A stretch of DNA of 64,000 nucleotides from Rhyacophila brunnea (GCA_022495005.1 JAGYXB010001355.1:56881-120880); one strand, 5' to 3'; shown: positions 12,272 through 24,472, counted from the first letter of the stretch. The notes: generated from the letters alone by a model not told the origin. Numbers and translations: made by a program.

Positions 12272-14354
12272 CTAATAAAAAAAGAAATAGAATTAATTAT
12301 ATAACGATATTACTTATTATTTTTGGTATTTATAATTACATATTAAAATGAATTATTTAATTTAAAAATTAAAAAGCGTTAATAACTATCAATTTAAATA
12401 TTTTTTTAGATTTAAAACTGTGTTTTAAATTTAAGATAGTGTAATCAGATACGAAACACAGTGAATTCATTGTGATCATTATTTATTTCATAGTATGTCT
12501 ATACTGTTGGGCGTTATCGTTACGACAGTGTTGGAAAGAACTAGTTCAGTTTCACAATATTGTTAGGACCAAATTGACATACAAAGAAAAAAATCAAAAC
12601 GTTATGAAAATATAGATGTTCGATTATTGCAAAAAGATTGAAATCGATTAGATTCAAGTAATTCAAAATACATTATGCAAAAAATGTAAATCAAAATATT
12701 TATTTTTAAGCAATGCCGTTTTGAATTCTAATTGTTGTTGACTTCCTACCAGCCAATTGAAAAGTTTTTCTTCATTATTGTTTCATTTTTTCTTCTCTTC
12801 ATTATTGTTCATTCAGTATTGATTCATTTTTATACCATATCATAAGATAATGAAAAAATATCATTAATATTAGTTTCTAGCATCTTTTCAATAAAAAAAT
12901 GATTAATTTAAAATTAAAATATAGAAATTGTAATATATTTATTTTTATTGCATATAGCTGTTGTGATTTTTATGTATACAGATACAAATGAGGGTTTAAT
13001 ATTATTTTAATTTGATTGGTTAACTTAATTTATAAGTGTGAAATTGGTAATTATTTTAAAGTAGGTATACAGTTTTACTAAGTTTTGTTTGATCGGATTA
13101 CTAAAAGAAAGTAAAAGAGCAAACTCTTCTAACAAAAGAAACTAATTTTGTTTACTTTTTAACTAATTAACCTTGAAAAAAACGACAGAACAATATGTAA
13201 GTACATATTTTAAATATATATATATCAATATTATCTCAAAGAATGGAGTAGGTAATAATAAGATATACTTATTACACAAAGAATTTTAATTTTATAGCAG
13301 TATTGTTTGCCACCTTTTAAACTGCTATAAATTGAATATTCAGTGCTTTCAAAGCTTATTCACAGACAGACATTGTGTTTTAAGAATACAAAGCTAAATC
13401 GAATAATAAAGCGATCTGCTTTTCTCATTCCAAATCTAAATAAAACAATATGCTTATATAATATATACCTAATATGCCATACATATCTATTCCAATTGAA
13501 CACCGAGAAACCTTTTCAAAGGTTTGAGTTAAAGCTCATATTCCATGAACATAATATAGATTGAATAAATAAAATTTGAATACGATAACGCACATTTTAT
13601 ATCTTCTTTTAATGTCTTGTCTGTGTGAAACAAATAAATTATATCAATAAATATTCTGTTCTTATATAATAAAAAAGAGCTTTATGTGTAAAGATCATGT
13701 TACGCAATATACTTATATGAATAAATGGGAACAACGAAAGCTGTATTATTTTATACCTATATTACAAAAAAGGTAATACGTGTTTATATTATGTCGTCTG
13801 TAATATAACATGAAAATAAAATATGAGCCCAGCATAATGCATGGTACATATTATTTATTCCTTCCTAATTTGATCCTTACTACATCAACATGTATGACTA
13901 ACTTGTAACTCAAATACTGCCTATTGTATAAACAAAAAAATATTATAACGAAATGGTATTGTATTTACTTTGTTCTTTCGGAAATGGTAAAATGATTAAA
14001 AAACTTTTTGTTCTGATTAAAGTTTAACAACTCTTATAGTAAAGAAAATATTTACCTAGCCGTATTTAAAAAAAATACTTGGTAAATTAAATAAAATTGT
14101 ATTTGACTCATGTATATATGGAAAATGTACCCAGAATACATTATGTATTGCAGTAATGAAATTTATGAATATCAACCACTCCATTTTTAGTTCTTTGTGT
14201 GCTTGACTTACGCATTGGTAATAATTTATTTATTGAAATGTCAGCAAGTTCATGATATACTCGTATCTCAAAAATAAAACCATATTTAAGTATCACGATG
14301 AATGAGTGTATTCAATAATTTATAATAATTCATTTTAAGTAAATTCTGATTTGT

Positions 14355-14485
14355 CAAAATGACATTTCAGTATTCTATCAAGTACAAAAAAAGTATTTAT
14401 TAATATATAGAATTGTCAAGTTTATATGATTCAACAGAAAATTTAAAAACGTGGTATATAAAAAGTTATTTTTATCTTGTAATAA
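14355..14485 (+). repeat. TACAACG family, 3' fragment
   Basis: Shares GTCAAGTTTATATGATTCAA, then AAAAACGTGGTATATAAAAAG and the ending TTATCTTGTAAT with the full copies. Confidence 0.7.
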
Positions 14486-14520
14486 TTTCTATAATATCTT
14501 TTAACGAATGTGTATCCAAT

Positions 14521-14576
14521 AAGAAATACCGAGATACCAGTATTTATATTATATTCATTCGGTATTGCAATCCCTA
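14521..14576. mobile_element. hAT tip, same family as 2496-3369
   Basis: Ends with CGGTATTGCAATCCCTA and carries the same AATACC/GATACC-rich subterminal tract. The other end is not found, so it is a truncated copy. Confidence 0.7.
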
Positions 14577-14945
14577 ACTGCAAGTCTGACAGTCCAATGC
14601 ATCATTTTTACCATAGTAAGCAGCTTGGTTTCAATTTTCGTGGTCAAAGTAGTGTCACTACAAAAGTATGAACAATAATGGAAAATATCGTCATAAAATT
14701 AAATGATCTTCAAGACAAGTTCAATTATTTTAAATTAAAAGAAATCAGCAGAAACAAGATAGAATCCTTAAAATTTCATAATAATAATGTATCAATTCGT
14801 TATTTTATTAACGAAGTAGCTAAGGCTATTTTTAAATAAATGAGTTAGTAAAATAATACAGCATAAAAGCTGTCATTTAGATAAATGCTCATAATTTGGT
14901 TTTGATTTTTATTATATTATTATGTACTTAGATTATATATATATT

Positions 14946-15460
14946 GAAGTTATACTTCTTTAGGCGCGTTTGGAAAAACAGATCAGAGTGTATTTTTGAC
15001 GTGTGACATGTAACACATAATTTATTTTTTCACACGAAAAAAATCGCACTCAATTGGATTCGAACCACGATTGTTCGGTTAACAGCCGAACGCACTGCCT
15101 TTACAACACAGTATGATAATGCAATCGTGACGATAATACAGTATATTATTATAGTTTATTCTGTTGCCTAGGCAGCGAATTTATTATTATATGTACGAAG
15201 AATTGTTGGCCAAAATAAAATAAAAGCAACGAGAAATAATTAAAAAAATTATTTTGTGATATAAGTTAACGTGTCTAGAAATAAACCAACAGCGTTCCAA
15301 TAAGCGGTCCTTTTTCTTGAGTTTGTTTTTTAACAAGATAATTAAGAGCTAGTCGAAGAATCTAGGTTATCACAAGTTTTGTTTTTGTTTTGTTACGCCA
15401 AAGAAGTATAACTTCTAACGCGCGTACATAAGTACACACACCGATTTTTATTCAATATAA
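14946..15460. mobile_element. Repeat with GAAGTTATACTTCT end and tRNA-Asn-like insert
   Basis: The left end reads GAAGTTATACTTCTTTAGGC and the right contains ACGCCAAAGAAGTATAACTT then CTAACGCGCGTACATAAGTACACACACCG. The inverted blocks are about 22 bp. The right tail past the inverted block is conserved in another copy (57385-57450), so it belongs to the element. I remember this right end as abundant in moth and butterfly genomes. The copy lies in the Ddr intron, ending about 20 nt from an exon. Confidence 0.75.
15050..15116 (-). pseudogene. tRNA-Asn(GTT)-like sequence inside a repeat
   Basis: The minus strand has a perfect anticodon arm TTCGGCTGTTAACCGAA (15074-15090): 5-bp stem, 7-nt loop, anticodon GTT at 15081-15083. 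It also has a canonical B box GGTTCGAATCC (15057-15067). The D arm is degenerate, the T stem only partly pairs, and no acceptor stem forms, so it is a tRNA-derived remnant, not a working tRNA. Confidence 0.75.
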
Positions 15461-15480
15461 TGTAATAATTGCAAACTTAC

Positions 15481-16002
15481 CATAATCTAAGCTCTTGCTG
15501 GTTGATATGCTGACGTTGTTATCCTTATTCAGAAGCGTGCGTACATCTTTCTTATTAGCTGGCAATAGTTTATAAGGCTCATGATAAACTGACGAACTTT
15601 CGCTGTCGGACTCATCCAGTCTTGGTGCAGGTAGGAACTGATTATTAACAGCCTGCGGCCTCAACGTAGTTCCAACGGGTGGTAATTTAAGCTCTTTCAT
15701 TCCGATAGACACGTGGCCGGGAGGAGCAACTAATGCCGTGTGCTTGTGAAGCAGAGCAACTTTGCGACGTCCTCTTCTGACCAAGAATGCGGCTGCACAT
15801 GCTAGGAGTAAGACGATAGCTGCAAGAGCACCGCAAGCTAGAGCAAGGTATGCTCTCGGGAGTCCAGCGGCTGGTGGAAGCTCGGGTGGAACAGATGCAC
15901 CAGCATTACCATCGCCGAAGTTTCGACGAGAGATCTTGTCGATGGCATCGTGCGATACGTAGTACTGCTCGAGCATCTCGGTCAGATTTCCAGTAACTGG
16001 TA
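15481..16002 (-). CDS. Ddr: Ddr exon: stalk, transmembrane helix and start of juxtamembrane region
   Basis: The largest exon (522 nt), entering and leaving in phase 1. The acceptor ends GTCTAG and the donor is GTAAGTTTGC. It encodes a stalk with an NLT sequon, a Pro/Gly-rich outer segment, then one hydrophobic helix (YLALACGALAAIVLLLACAA followed by AFLV) ending at the basic stop-transfer RRGRRK. The cytoplasmic part includes a Ser/acid patch (DESDSESSSVYHEPYKLL) with tyrosines in a plausible docking context, as in DDR juxtamembrane regions. GC content is far above the surrounding intron. If the following intron were retained, translation would add KFAIITLY and stop at 15452, giving a membrane-anchored receptor without kinase. 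A repeat containing a tRNA-Asn-like sequence sits just downstream, ending about 20 nt from this exon. Confidence 0.94.
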
Positions 16003-18201
16003 CTAGACAGAGAGAAAAATAATATATTTAAAAAAAAAAACTTTTAAATTAAAGAATAAAAAAAAGTCAAAATAAACATTTGGGCTATCGGAGGGATGAA
16101 CGTAGTGTTATTCTTACCCCCGATGTTATGTTTAAGTTCAGATGGTTGCTTGAGTGTGAATGACATAACATGTTCGGGCAGTGATGAATAAATATACGAG
16201 TTGGTATTTTCTTGGTTTTATTTTATGGTAATAAAGTTTGATAACACGGCACTAAGAAATGACTGCCACATTGATTTTAGTTTGCGTTGCAAGGTTTAAT
16301 TTATACTTTGGAATTTAGATATGGTGAGAGACACGGAACAGTGGCGCGTGTCGACTACATTATAGGAAGGCTCAATGAAAACTGTGTTTTAGTTGTGTCA
16401 TTTTTTATGGTGTATCAATGACCATAGACAACAACATGACAGTTGTAGGGTTATGTATAAAACCCCTACAGGAAATTAGTCGTAATAAAATCTTTATGAT
16501 TAGTGGCCAATCATTGTCTTATTGTCACTGTGAAGTTGATTTGATTTTATTAATCATTGTAAATATAAATATAATAATATATCATATTATTTACAGTTAT
16601 TATAAATTGTGTTTATTATATAGTATTTATTTTAGGACACCTTTTCGTCTGGTACCGAAATACTATGAAATAATATTAACAAAAACATGAGTAGTATGTG
16701 TGCAAAGAATGCATTGTATATTATGTAATATTTTTAAAGCATGTGATGAAATCATCAAAAATAGTTTTCATGATACCTTTAAAATAAGGAAATAAAAGTT
16801 TCAACTGGCAATATCTGTTTGTAAGCATTCAAATTTTCATAGCTATGCTGAGTGCGTTGGGCAGCCGACTCGATGCATGAATATATTATTACTGTCGCGT
16901 ATGAATCCCTAAATTTGTCGGGTTTGCCTCGACCACCGTGGCGTTATAAACATCGTTTTTGCTTGTTGACCATAAGGTTAATGTTATGACATTAAAAGTG
17001 GGCGCTATTTTTTCACGTTGTCTTGTTACTTAATATATTATATAACAAAATAAATTAGAAGATATTTCCTCTTATCTCCACCATATAGGTCTTTAGATAG
17101 CTAAGTAGTAGAGTTTCCAATGCAGATTAATGTTTGATTGTTTAAGTCCACCCAGGGGTGTTTCGAAGTTGGTTTACTTTTTAACTGTTGAAACTACAAA
17201 GTGGCACCCTTATAATTAATACGTGTTTATAATAATTACTTTCCAATGATACGGGAAAAGGTTTTATATACGAAAAATACAATAATTTATTTATTTTTGT
17301 TTGGACTATAAACGTATCTTCAGAATAATGAACATGCAATAATTAAACTTGAATTAAAATAGCGAACGTTTAATCATACCAGAATAATAGGATAATTTAT
17401 TTTAAATAATTTAAATCTATCTGATCCACATTTTCACGTCATGATAGTGAGTAAAGTGAATAGTTTTTATTTAGTTTGATTTATTAATATATATATTATT
17501 GTATAATAAGATTTAAAATAGTTTATGGTGAGGGTGTGGGTGGAATAAAATTAGAATGTTTTGAAATGAATATTTCTATGAACAAACAACTCTTTAACTA
17601 TGTACTTATTAAAACATATTTTAGCCCGAAACTGCCGTTAATATAAATAAATTAAATAAATAAGTATGACATTAATCATGTTAACATTAATTAAATTTAA
17701 AATGAGCTAGAGCTTTTATATAGCATGAGAAACAATATGTATAATTTCTTCTTTAAATGAGTGCATTTTTTAGTAATAAATGTAAATTCTTTAGTAACGC
17801 CATCAGCAATTAGTATTCAAACACAAATTCAATAAATTATTCAAATTTGGAAGCCATGGAATTTAATATATTTGATATTATAAGCGTCAATTATAAGTGG
17901 AGTTGATTTGTGTCAAGTTACGGACGGTAAATGAGATGGGTAAAATTATTATTTGAAGCCGTTCGTAATCATTTGATAGATTTAAACTTCACCGTGTTGT
18001 TGTTGTAAGTAATTTGATAGCGGAATGATGGACAAGATTACCCTTTCAATGGAGTAAATTTTGATGAGTGTTAGGATAACATCTAATCAAAATCATTCTC
18101 TCCTACTGTCTATTTGAGTTCGCGAAATGTGTAAATATCAAATAACTACCTTAATAACTTCTGCGAAATCAATACAAATCGATGAAATATTAATATTAAC
18201 T

Positions 18202-19597
18202 TTAAGGGGGGACATGCTCGTCGAAGGTCAAAATTGAGTTTTTATTGTATTTTCAAACCATGATCCTGGACACTCCTTAAACGTTGTAGATAATCTATTT
18301 ATATAATTTTGAAGCCTTATTATCCTTTATAGTTATTTTAAACATTTGATGACTGCATAAGTATTTTTATTACATAAAATAGTAGATATTCTTTTAAACC
18401 TCTCGCTCTAATGTTTTAGAATATAGTCATATTTCGGTACATAACTGTGCAGTGGTGTTAAGATTTTTTTACATTTATTAATTTTTAAACGCATTTATAA
18501 AACCATTAGCATAATTTATTACGAGATAATTTTTGTAAAATATTCACGATAAAAAATTATATTGATAATCTCTGTGATCCCAAATTTGACAAAATTAGGC
18601 ATTTTATTATTCAAAAAATCGGCAAGATTAACACATTTGAAGATAATTCTAAAGATACTTATTATAAGCTATGTCCTTAAACATTTAAGTGTGATAAAAA
18701 TCTTATGAATAATGATTGCTTTATAATAATTATTGACCTAAGAATAAAGTAGTGTTTTTTTGAAATACGCTATTTCTTTTGTCATTCCCCAGTAGTTAAA
18801 CTACAACATACGGCCGTAGCCATAAATTGACAAACTATAATTAAAGTAGGGAGTAAAATGATATTAACGCGCGTGTTTGAACATATACCGTTTAAAAAAA
18901 AAAAAATCGGTTGGGTACATGTTCAAACACGCGCGTTAACATAATTTTACTCCCTACTTTAATTATAGTTTGTCAATTTATGGCTACGGCCGTATGTTGT
19001 AGCTTAACCACTGGGGAATGACAAAAGAAATGGCGTATTTCAAAAAACACTACCTTATTCTTAGGTCAATAATTATTATAAAGCAATCATTATTCATAAG
19101 ATGTTTATCACACTTGAATGGTCAAGGACATAGCTTATAATAAATACCTTTAAAATCATCTTCAAATGTGTTAATCTTGCCGATTTTTTGAATAATAAAA
19201 TGCCTAATTCTTGTCAAATTTGGGATCACAGAGATTATCAATATAATTTTTTATCGTGAATATTTTACAAAAATTATCTCGTAATAAATTATACTAATTG
19301 TTTCATAAATGCGTTTAAAAATTAATAAACGTAAAAAATCTTAACGCCACTGCACAGTTATGTACCGAAATATGACTATATTCTAAAACATTAGAGCGAG
19401 AGGTTTAAAAGAATACTATTTTATGTAACAAAAATACTTTATGCGATCATCAAATGTTTAAAATAAATATGAGGGATAATAAGGATTCAAAATTATATAA
19501 ATAGATTATCTACGACGTTTAAGGAGTGTCCAGGATCATGGTTTGAAAATACAATAAAAACTCAATTTTGACCTTCGACGAGCATGTCCCCCCTTAA
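18202..19597. repeat. 1.39-kb near-perfect palindrome flanked by TTAA
   Basis: Two inverted arms of about 690 bp meet at 18899/18900. The loop is about 25 nt and includes an A13 run. The outer tips are TTAA then six G on the left and six C then TTAA on the right, followed inward by ACATGCTCGTCGAAGGTC on both arms. Read against each other, the arms differ by scattered substitutions and a few small indels only; by eye they are well above 90% identical. There is no coding frame of note. TTAA at both edges suggests a piggyBac-type target duplication, but TTAA is itself palindromic and the G6 tip is not the usual piggyBac terminus. It could instead be a long foldback element or an inverted duplication. 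Confidence 0.9.
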
Positions 19598-19705
19598 ACG
19601 ATCACATAATATGATATAGTTAAATAAGTAAATATTATATTTATATTTTATAACCAGTTTATCCTTGTGTCGCATGAATTATATCGTTATGTTGTAAAAG
19701 TAATG

Positions 19706-21677
19706 TACGAGGGTTGTCCAAGAATTAAAAACCTTTATTAATTTTTGGCGACGCGGATGTTATTTCTTAAAATATGGCAGCACTGGCGTATAGCGTAGAC
19801 TTCCCTCTCCATAACGAGTGGTGAGCCGGCTTGATAGTTACTTCAGTATGATCATTGTGTCTGTTTGAGATGGACGCTCTGCTGTCGAATCCCGTCGCCT
19901 GCGAGGTGGGTTCAATCATTCGGTTTCTCAACCAGGAAGGATTCCACTCTGTCGAAATCCATCGTCATCTCAGATCCAATTATGGTAATGTGATAAACCA
20001 GCGGAATTTCAGGAAGTGGTTTACTGAGTTTTCGAGTGGTAGAACGAGTGTTCATGATGAGGAGGGGAGAGGAAGGAGGTTCTCAATTAGTGACGTTTTG
20101 TTGAAGAAAATCAATGATAAAGTTTGTGAAGATCGCCGTTTGACGGTCCGTGTGCTCGAAATTTTGATCCCAGATGTCAATAAGTCACCATAATGGGGTA
20201 TTGGGAATGGGTATGGGAAAAATTGGGGTATGCAAAGATGTGCTCATTCTTCTTTTTCGATGGCGCTACAGCTCAAGTCGAGCCTTCTAGCCGGTACGGT
20301 CCTCCGCAGGTATTTTCCAGTTCCTGATTTTTAGCAACTGGTTGCCATCTTTTGTAACGTTATCACCCCATCATGTGCGTAGCTTTTCCACTGGCCTTTT
20401 ACTCCCTGGATTTCCTTAGAGGATCTTCTTCGGTATCCGTGACTAAGGCATGCGTTGGACATGGCTTGCCCAGTTAAGCCTCTGGAATTTTATGAAGGTG
20501 GAGAGTTTTGAATCTTGGTATAAGCGGTATAGTTTAGTATTGTACATATTTTTTCACTCCTCACCATCATTCATGGGTCCGTATATTCACCTCAGGATTT
20601 TTTTCTCAAAGCAATCCACCATTTTAGCTGCTTTCATATTTAGCATCCATGACTCGCACCCGTATGCAACGACCGTGCGTATGACGGTTTTATATAGTCA
20701 GGTCTTAGTTTTTCTGTGGACTTTTCTGGATTTCAATATGGGCAGCAGTAAGAAGTACGATTTATTTGCAGCGGTTATTCGGGCTCTTATTTCTTCCAGT
20801 TCCTCGTTCCTTTTTGTAATATTGGAACCCAGGTATGTGAACCGGTTGACAACCTCAAATTGATGGTTTCCAAAACTGGAACTTTTGCCCAGCTTACTCT
20901 GTTTTTGTCGGCTTTGAACCATGACTTACGTTTTGTTTTCATTTACTCTTAAGCCAATCTCTAGTGCGGCCCTTTGGAGGTGGTCAAATTATTTCTTCAC
21001 AATCTGTATGGATCTGCCCATCATGTTGAGGTCGTCTGCGTAGCCAACCAGTTGGCTCGGTCTGCTTAATATAGTGCAGTTCCTGTTCACATGACATTTT
21101 CTAATAGCGGATACGAAGGCTAAGTTGAACAGCATGGGAGCCAATCCGTCTCCTTGCATTAGACCCCGAGATACTTCAAAGCCCTCCGTCAGTTGGCCAT
21201 TTACTTTCACCTGGGAGTGTGTATTCTGCAGTGTGATTTTAACAAGCCTGACTAGCTTCTGTTGGATTTTAAAGTCTAGAAGGACAGTGCATAGTTTTCA
21301 AAGTGTGCTCATTGGGTGCCCAAAATACTGATGAAAGCTAACAAATAAAATCGTGTGTAAAGCGCACTCATTCAAATGGAATATTCTTCGTCATCCTGCT
21401 CATAGTTCCGACCTGGCGCCGAGTAATTTCTATCTTTTTCTTCACCTGAAACTACATTTAGCCGGAGAATGCTTCAAGACCGACGAGGACGTGGAGGAAG
21501 AGGTGAAAACATTTTTGAGGACGGCGGCTACAAGGGAATCAAGTACTTAGTGCGATGGCTTACCAAGTGCATCGATTGTAACGGGGACTACGTCAAAAAA
21601 TAGTGGGGATATGTACCTAAAATTTTGTTTATAAAAATAAAATTTTCCTGATTTTTTAAATAATAAAGGTTCCTAAT
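19706..21677 (+). pseudogene. mariner element, broken transposase, split by a LINE
   Basis: A TA precedes the left end CGAGGGTTGTCCAAGAATTA. Reading begins near 19855 with an N-terminal helix-turn-helix region containing IIRFLNQEGFHSVEIHRHLR and RKWFTEFSSGRTSVHDEEGR, typical of mariner transposases. The frame continues through a shift to EKLGYAKMCS at 20246, where a LINE interrupts it. After the LINE the protein resumes as CAHWVPKIL. Most of the catalytic core is then deleted, and it picks up again at SSDLAPSNFYLF, close to the final catalytic Asp region. It ends at GDYVKK with a stop at 21602. The right end has AATAAAGGTTCCTAAT, a shortened match to the left inverted repeat. The copy is clearly non-functional. 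Confidence 0.88.
20249..21303 (-). mobile_element. 5'-truncated LINE inserted in mariner
   Basis: A non-LTR retrotransposon fragment with target duplications TGTGCTCATT at 20239-20248 and 21304-21313. The reverse transcriptase part shows GLMQGDGLAPMLFNLAF and the catalytic GYADDLNMMGRS, then VNRFTYLGSNI, VVAYGCESWMLN and a C-terminal RLNWASHVQRM block, as in RTE-like elements. The 3' end is an A/G-rich tail (AAAAAGAAG on the minus strand). Stops and shifts break the frame. The order of events is clear: mariner first, LINE later. Confidence 0.88.
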
Positions 21678-22993
21678 ATTATTTGTAAGTATCGACACTA
21701 TTCGATAAATATTCGATATTCTATAAAATAAACTATTCGATAAAAACACTTTAGACTTTAGAGATAAAATTTGTATATAGTGAATATTATTTCTATATAT
21801 TATGTCTAAAAAAGATTTCGCCGAAAAATTACCTAGTTTTGATACCGATTTATATTATATGCCATCAAATAATTTTATTTCAAAATATTAATGAATATCT
21901 CCTACGGTTAAAAATAAGTCTCTTAAAATATTTGGATAAGTACTAAGTAAGTATGTGTCATACATGGTTTTATAGATACGCTAAAACCATTACATGATTT
22001 ATTATATGTATGTATATCCTAAGAGTTTTATAAGACTGTGGGATAAAAACCAGCAGTGTATCGATTTAATGGTGTCTCATTATAACGTCAATCCATGTTG
22101 AAAAATACAATAATTATTATAAAACTACTGCTGAATTATTTACATGATATTATCTTTGCCCGATAATATAAATATAATTTAAAGGTGCCTAAAAACAGAC
22201 ATGCAATTAAATTTTTAAACTATTGACACTAAGTTTTTATAAAAGTGGTCTTAGAAAGATAAATACGACAAGTATGTTCTGTAATACTATTTTTATTCCA
22301 ATACTTACTATACTGTAATATGTATACCATATACGCTTGTATACGATAACTTTAAAATAAATGCTTATATTATACTTATTATTTTAAATTAGAAAAAAAT
22401 GAGTTGGGATACCTACTATAGATCTTCATTACTTGAAAATTTATAATGCCAAATATCGACTTTCATAAATCTGCGAGATTACTGTACTATTTTAGTTATA
22501 AAAATTAATGGCAACTATTTTTTTAGATAGACGTTGAAAACTATATAAGATATTATATTTTTGGTTATTTAAAGGAACCTACTTAATAGTATTTGTAGAT
22601 ACAAAAGTAATAAAGGTTTTTATAATAACACTAATTACATAAAATCAAAACTAACGACCTTATACTGTAGTTACTTGTGCAAAATAACAACATTATACCT
22701 ACTCAATCATAACTATAATATATTTTTTAAATATTATATTAACTTTGAATATACATATTTTAGAACAAATTAGAAAATAATGGAAACCTTCAACCATCAA
22801 AATCAGTATGCTATACTATACTAATTAAGCTATCGTAGCAATATTAATCAGGTGAAAAATCCTAATAATATGAATCAGTGGAGTTATTCAAATTTCGTTA
22901 AAATTGTGTTCGTAGTGTTTTTTTGTAATTGTTACTCACAGTTAGTAGTGTATATCGAAAACAAAACAGCCAATTTAATAATTATTTACTTAC

Positions 22994-23201
22994 GTGTGTC
23001 GAAAGCAATCTCACTCATCATGATCCACTGCGATGAGAAGAAGAACTGAAGTTTGATAAATCTGGCAACTTTGTGTTGTAAAGGGATGGAGACGTTTCTG
23101 GCCATCTCGGTAGTCGTGTCTTGGAATGGCTTTGATATGACAGGCCTTTCTTGGTATTCTTGTCCATTCAGAGAAAAGAACACGTACAGTTTTTCATAGA
23201 G
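22994..23201 (-). CDS. Ddr: Ddr exon: end of DS-like domain
   Basis: Completes the DS-like domain. The acceptor is TTATTTCAG and the donor GTAAGTAA; it enters in phase 0 and leaves in phase 1. Landmarks are LYVFFSLNGQEYQERPV, ARNVSIPLQHKVARFIKLQF and SSQWIMMSEIAFDT, which match the ARxVxVPLxxRVARFxK and WxMxSEIxF signature of DDRs. NVS is a potential N-glycosylation site. The two Cys that vertebrate DDRs have in this region (C303 and C348 of DDR1, from memory) align with Val in LYVFF and Leu in IKLQF, so the pair is missing together. This is noted separately. Confidence 0.95.
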
Positions 23202-24472
23202 CTGAAATAAATATCATACAAAAAAACGTATTAGATTCATTTTATAATTTGATATCCTTGATGTGGGTTATCAACGCCAGTGATAGATATTGACACAGTT
23301 AAAAATCATGCAATCAGATACGACAAAGGTGATTAATTCATTGATATATGATATTATAATATAAGAACAGTTAAACATGTTTTTTAAGATAATCTTACAA
23401 AAAAAAAAAAGATTTATAGGATTTTAAGAGAAACGGATTTCAGCCACTTGCAATAGTCATTAGATCCTGACTTAAATACGCATTGACAAACAATCTATAA
23501 ATTTGTTTTTCAATTCGATTTCAAGACTTGCTGCTTCGTAATTTTATATATAATTCGTCTATCGTGAGCATAGACAGTTAATTAGTATAAATATTTTTAG
23601 GTAAACCTATTTATTTTTATAATGAATTTTATCAACGAAATAAATACGTTTCCGTCATATAAAATATTCTGTATGTCTGAATTTATTTGTCGATATTTAT
23701 CGAAAATAATACATCTTATTATTAATATAATATTGTCTAGCTCGAAATTATTTTTATTTACATCTTTGGTACTTGTTCATCAAATCTATTCAAATTTGAA
23801 TGTATTTATATAAAATATAATATGAATTCTGTGCCAGGTTACGCATCATTATGAACGTCCTTGAATTTATATCATTTTACTGCGAACGTAATTCCACTTT
23901 TCTTGGTACTTTGCGTTACATTACCACGTCTGTTTCGATTTCGCCAATCTAGCGACTTCCACGTTTACGTTTCAAACAACGTCTACCCTTCTGGTAGGTA
24001 TCATCATATTACTTATCATTATTACTCTCACGATGGCCAAAATTGCCTGATAATGTCATGGATTCAAATAACAAGTCAGAAAAATTTACATGTTATTTTT
24101 CAATACGTATTTTAACTCAGAGCTAGGGCCTAATAAGTTGAGCAAGTGGCTCACATCCATTTATCGTTAAAAAAAAAACAAAAATCTGTAAATAAAACCT
24201 TCACTCTGTAGAGGCTCATTATATTATGATCCTCTTAAGATCGAACATAATGATATAATGTAAAATATTATTTTTTGTTATTAATGATTTCATATTTTTC
24301 GGGATATTATGAAAAAAAATATAGAGATTATAAATTATATTATGATGCCAATATTTTTATTGAACAGTTTTTATATTACCATTATTTGTATATATTACCA
24401 ATTTAACAATGAGATAATACTAACTACCTTCTTATGTATTCTGTTTGTTATATTTTATTTGAATTCATTTAC
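23202..24472 (-). other. Ddr intron
   Basis: A 1.3-kb AT-rich intron. The only recognisable content is the 3' part of a tRNA-headed SINE (24085-24262). Confidence 0.85.
24085..24262 (+). repeat. 3' part of tRNA-headed SINE
   Basis: GGTTGAGCAAGTGGCTGACA is present here with changes (AGTTGAGCAAGTGGCTCACA), followed by the AAATCTGTAAATAAAACCTT and GATCCTCTTAAGATCGAAC blocks seen in the two fuller copies. Confidence 0.6.

Larger units (their letters stand above)
12272..15480 (-). other. Ddr intron
   Basis: A 3.2-kb intron. The first 2 kb are AT-rich with no recognised feature. From about 14355 it holds a fragment of the TACAACG repeat family, a hAT-type tip (14521-14576) and the repeat with a tRNA-Asn-like insert (14946-15460). 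Confidence 0.85.
16003..22993 (-). other. Ddr intron
   Basis: A 7-kb intron containing the 1.39-kb palindrome (18202-19597) and the mariner copy with a nested LINE (19706-21677). 16003-18200 and 21690-22990 are AT-rich with no recognised feature. Open frames there, such as 16418-16690, have AT-rich, low-complexity translations and look like chance. Confidence 0.85.

Noticed and set aside
15762..15962. Plus-strand open frame over the transmembrane exon
   Set aside because: Shadow of the GC-rich minus-strand exon.
16418..16690. Open frame of 90 codons on plus
   Set aside because: Rich in Ile, Tyr and Asn as expected from AT-rich DNA; no motif or splice context.
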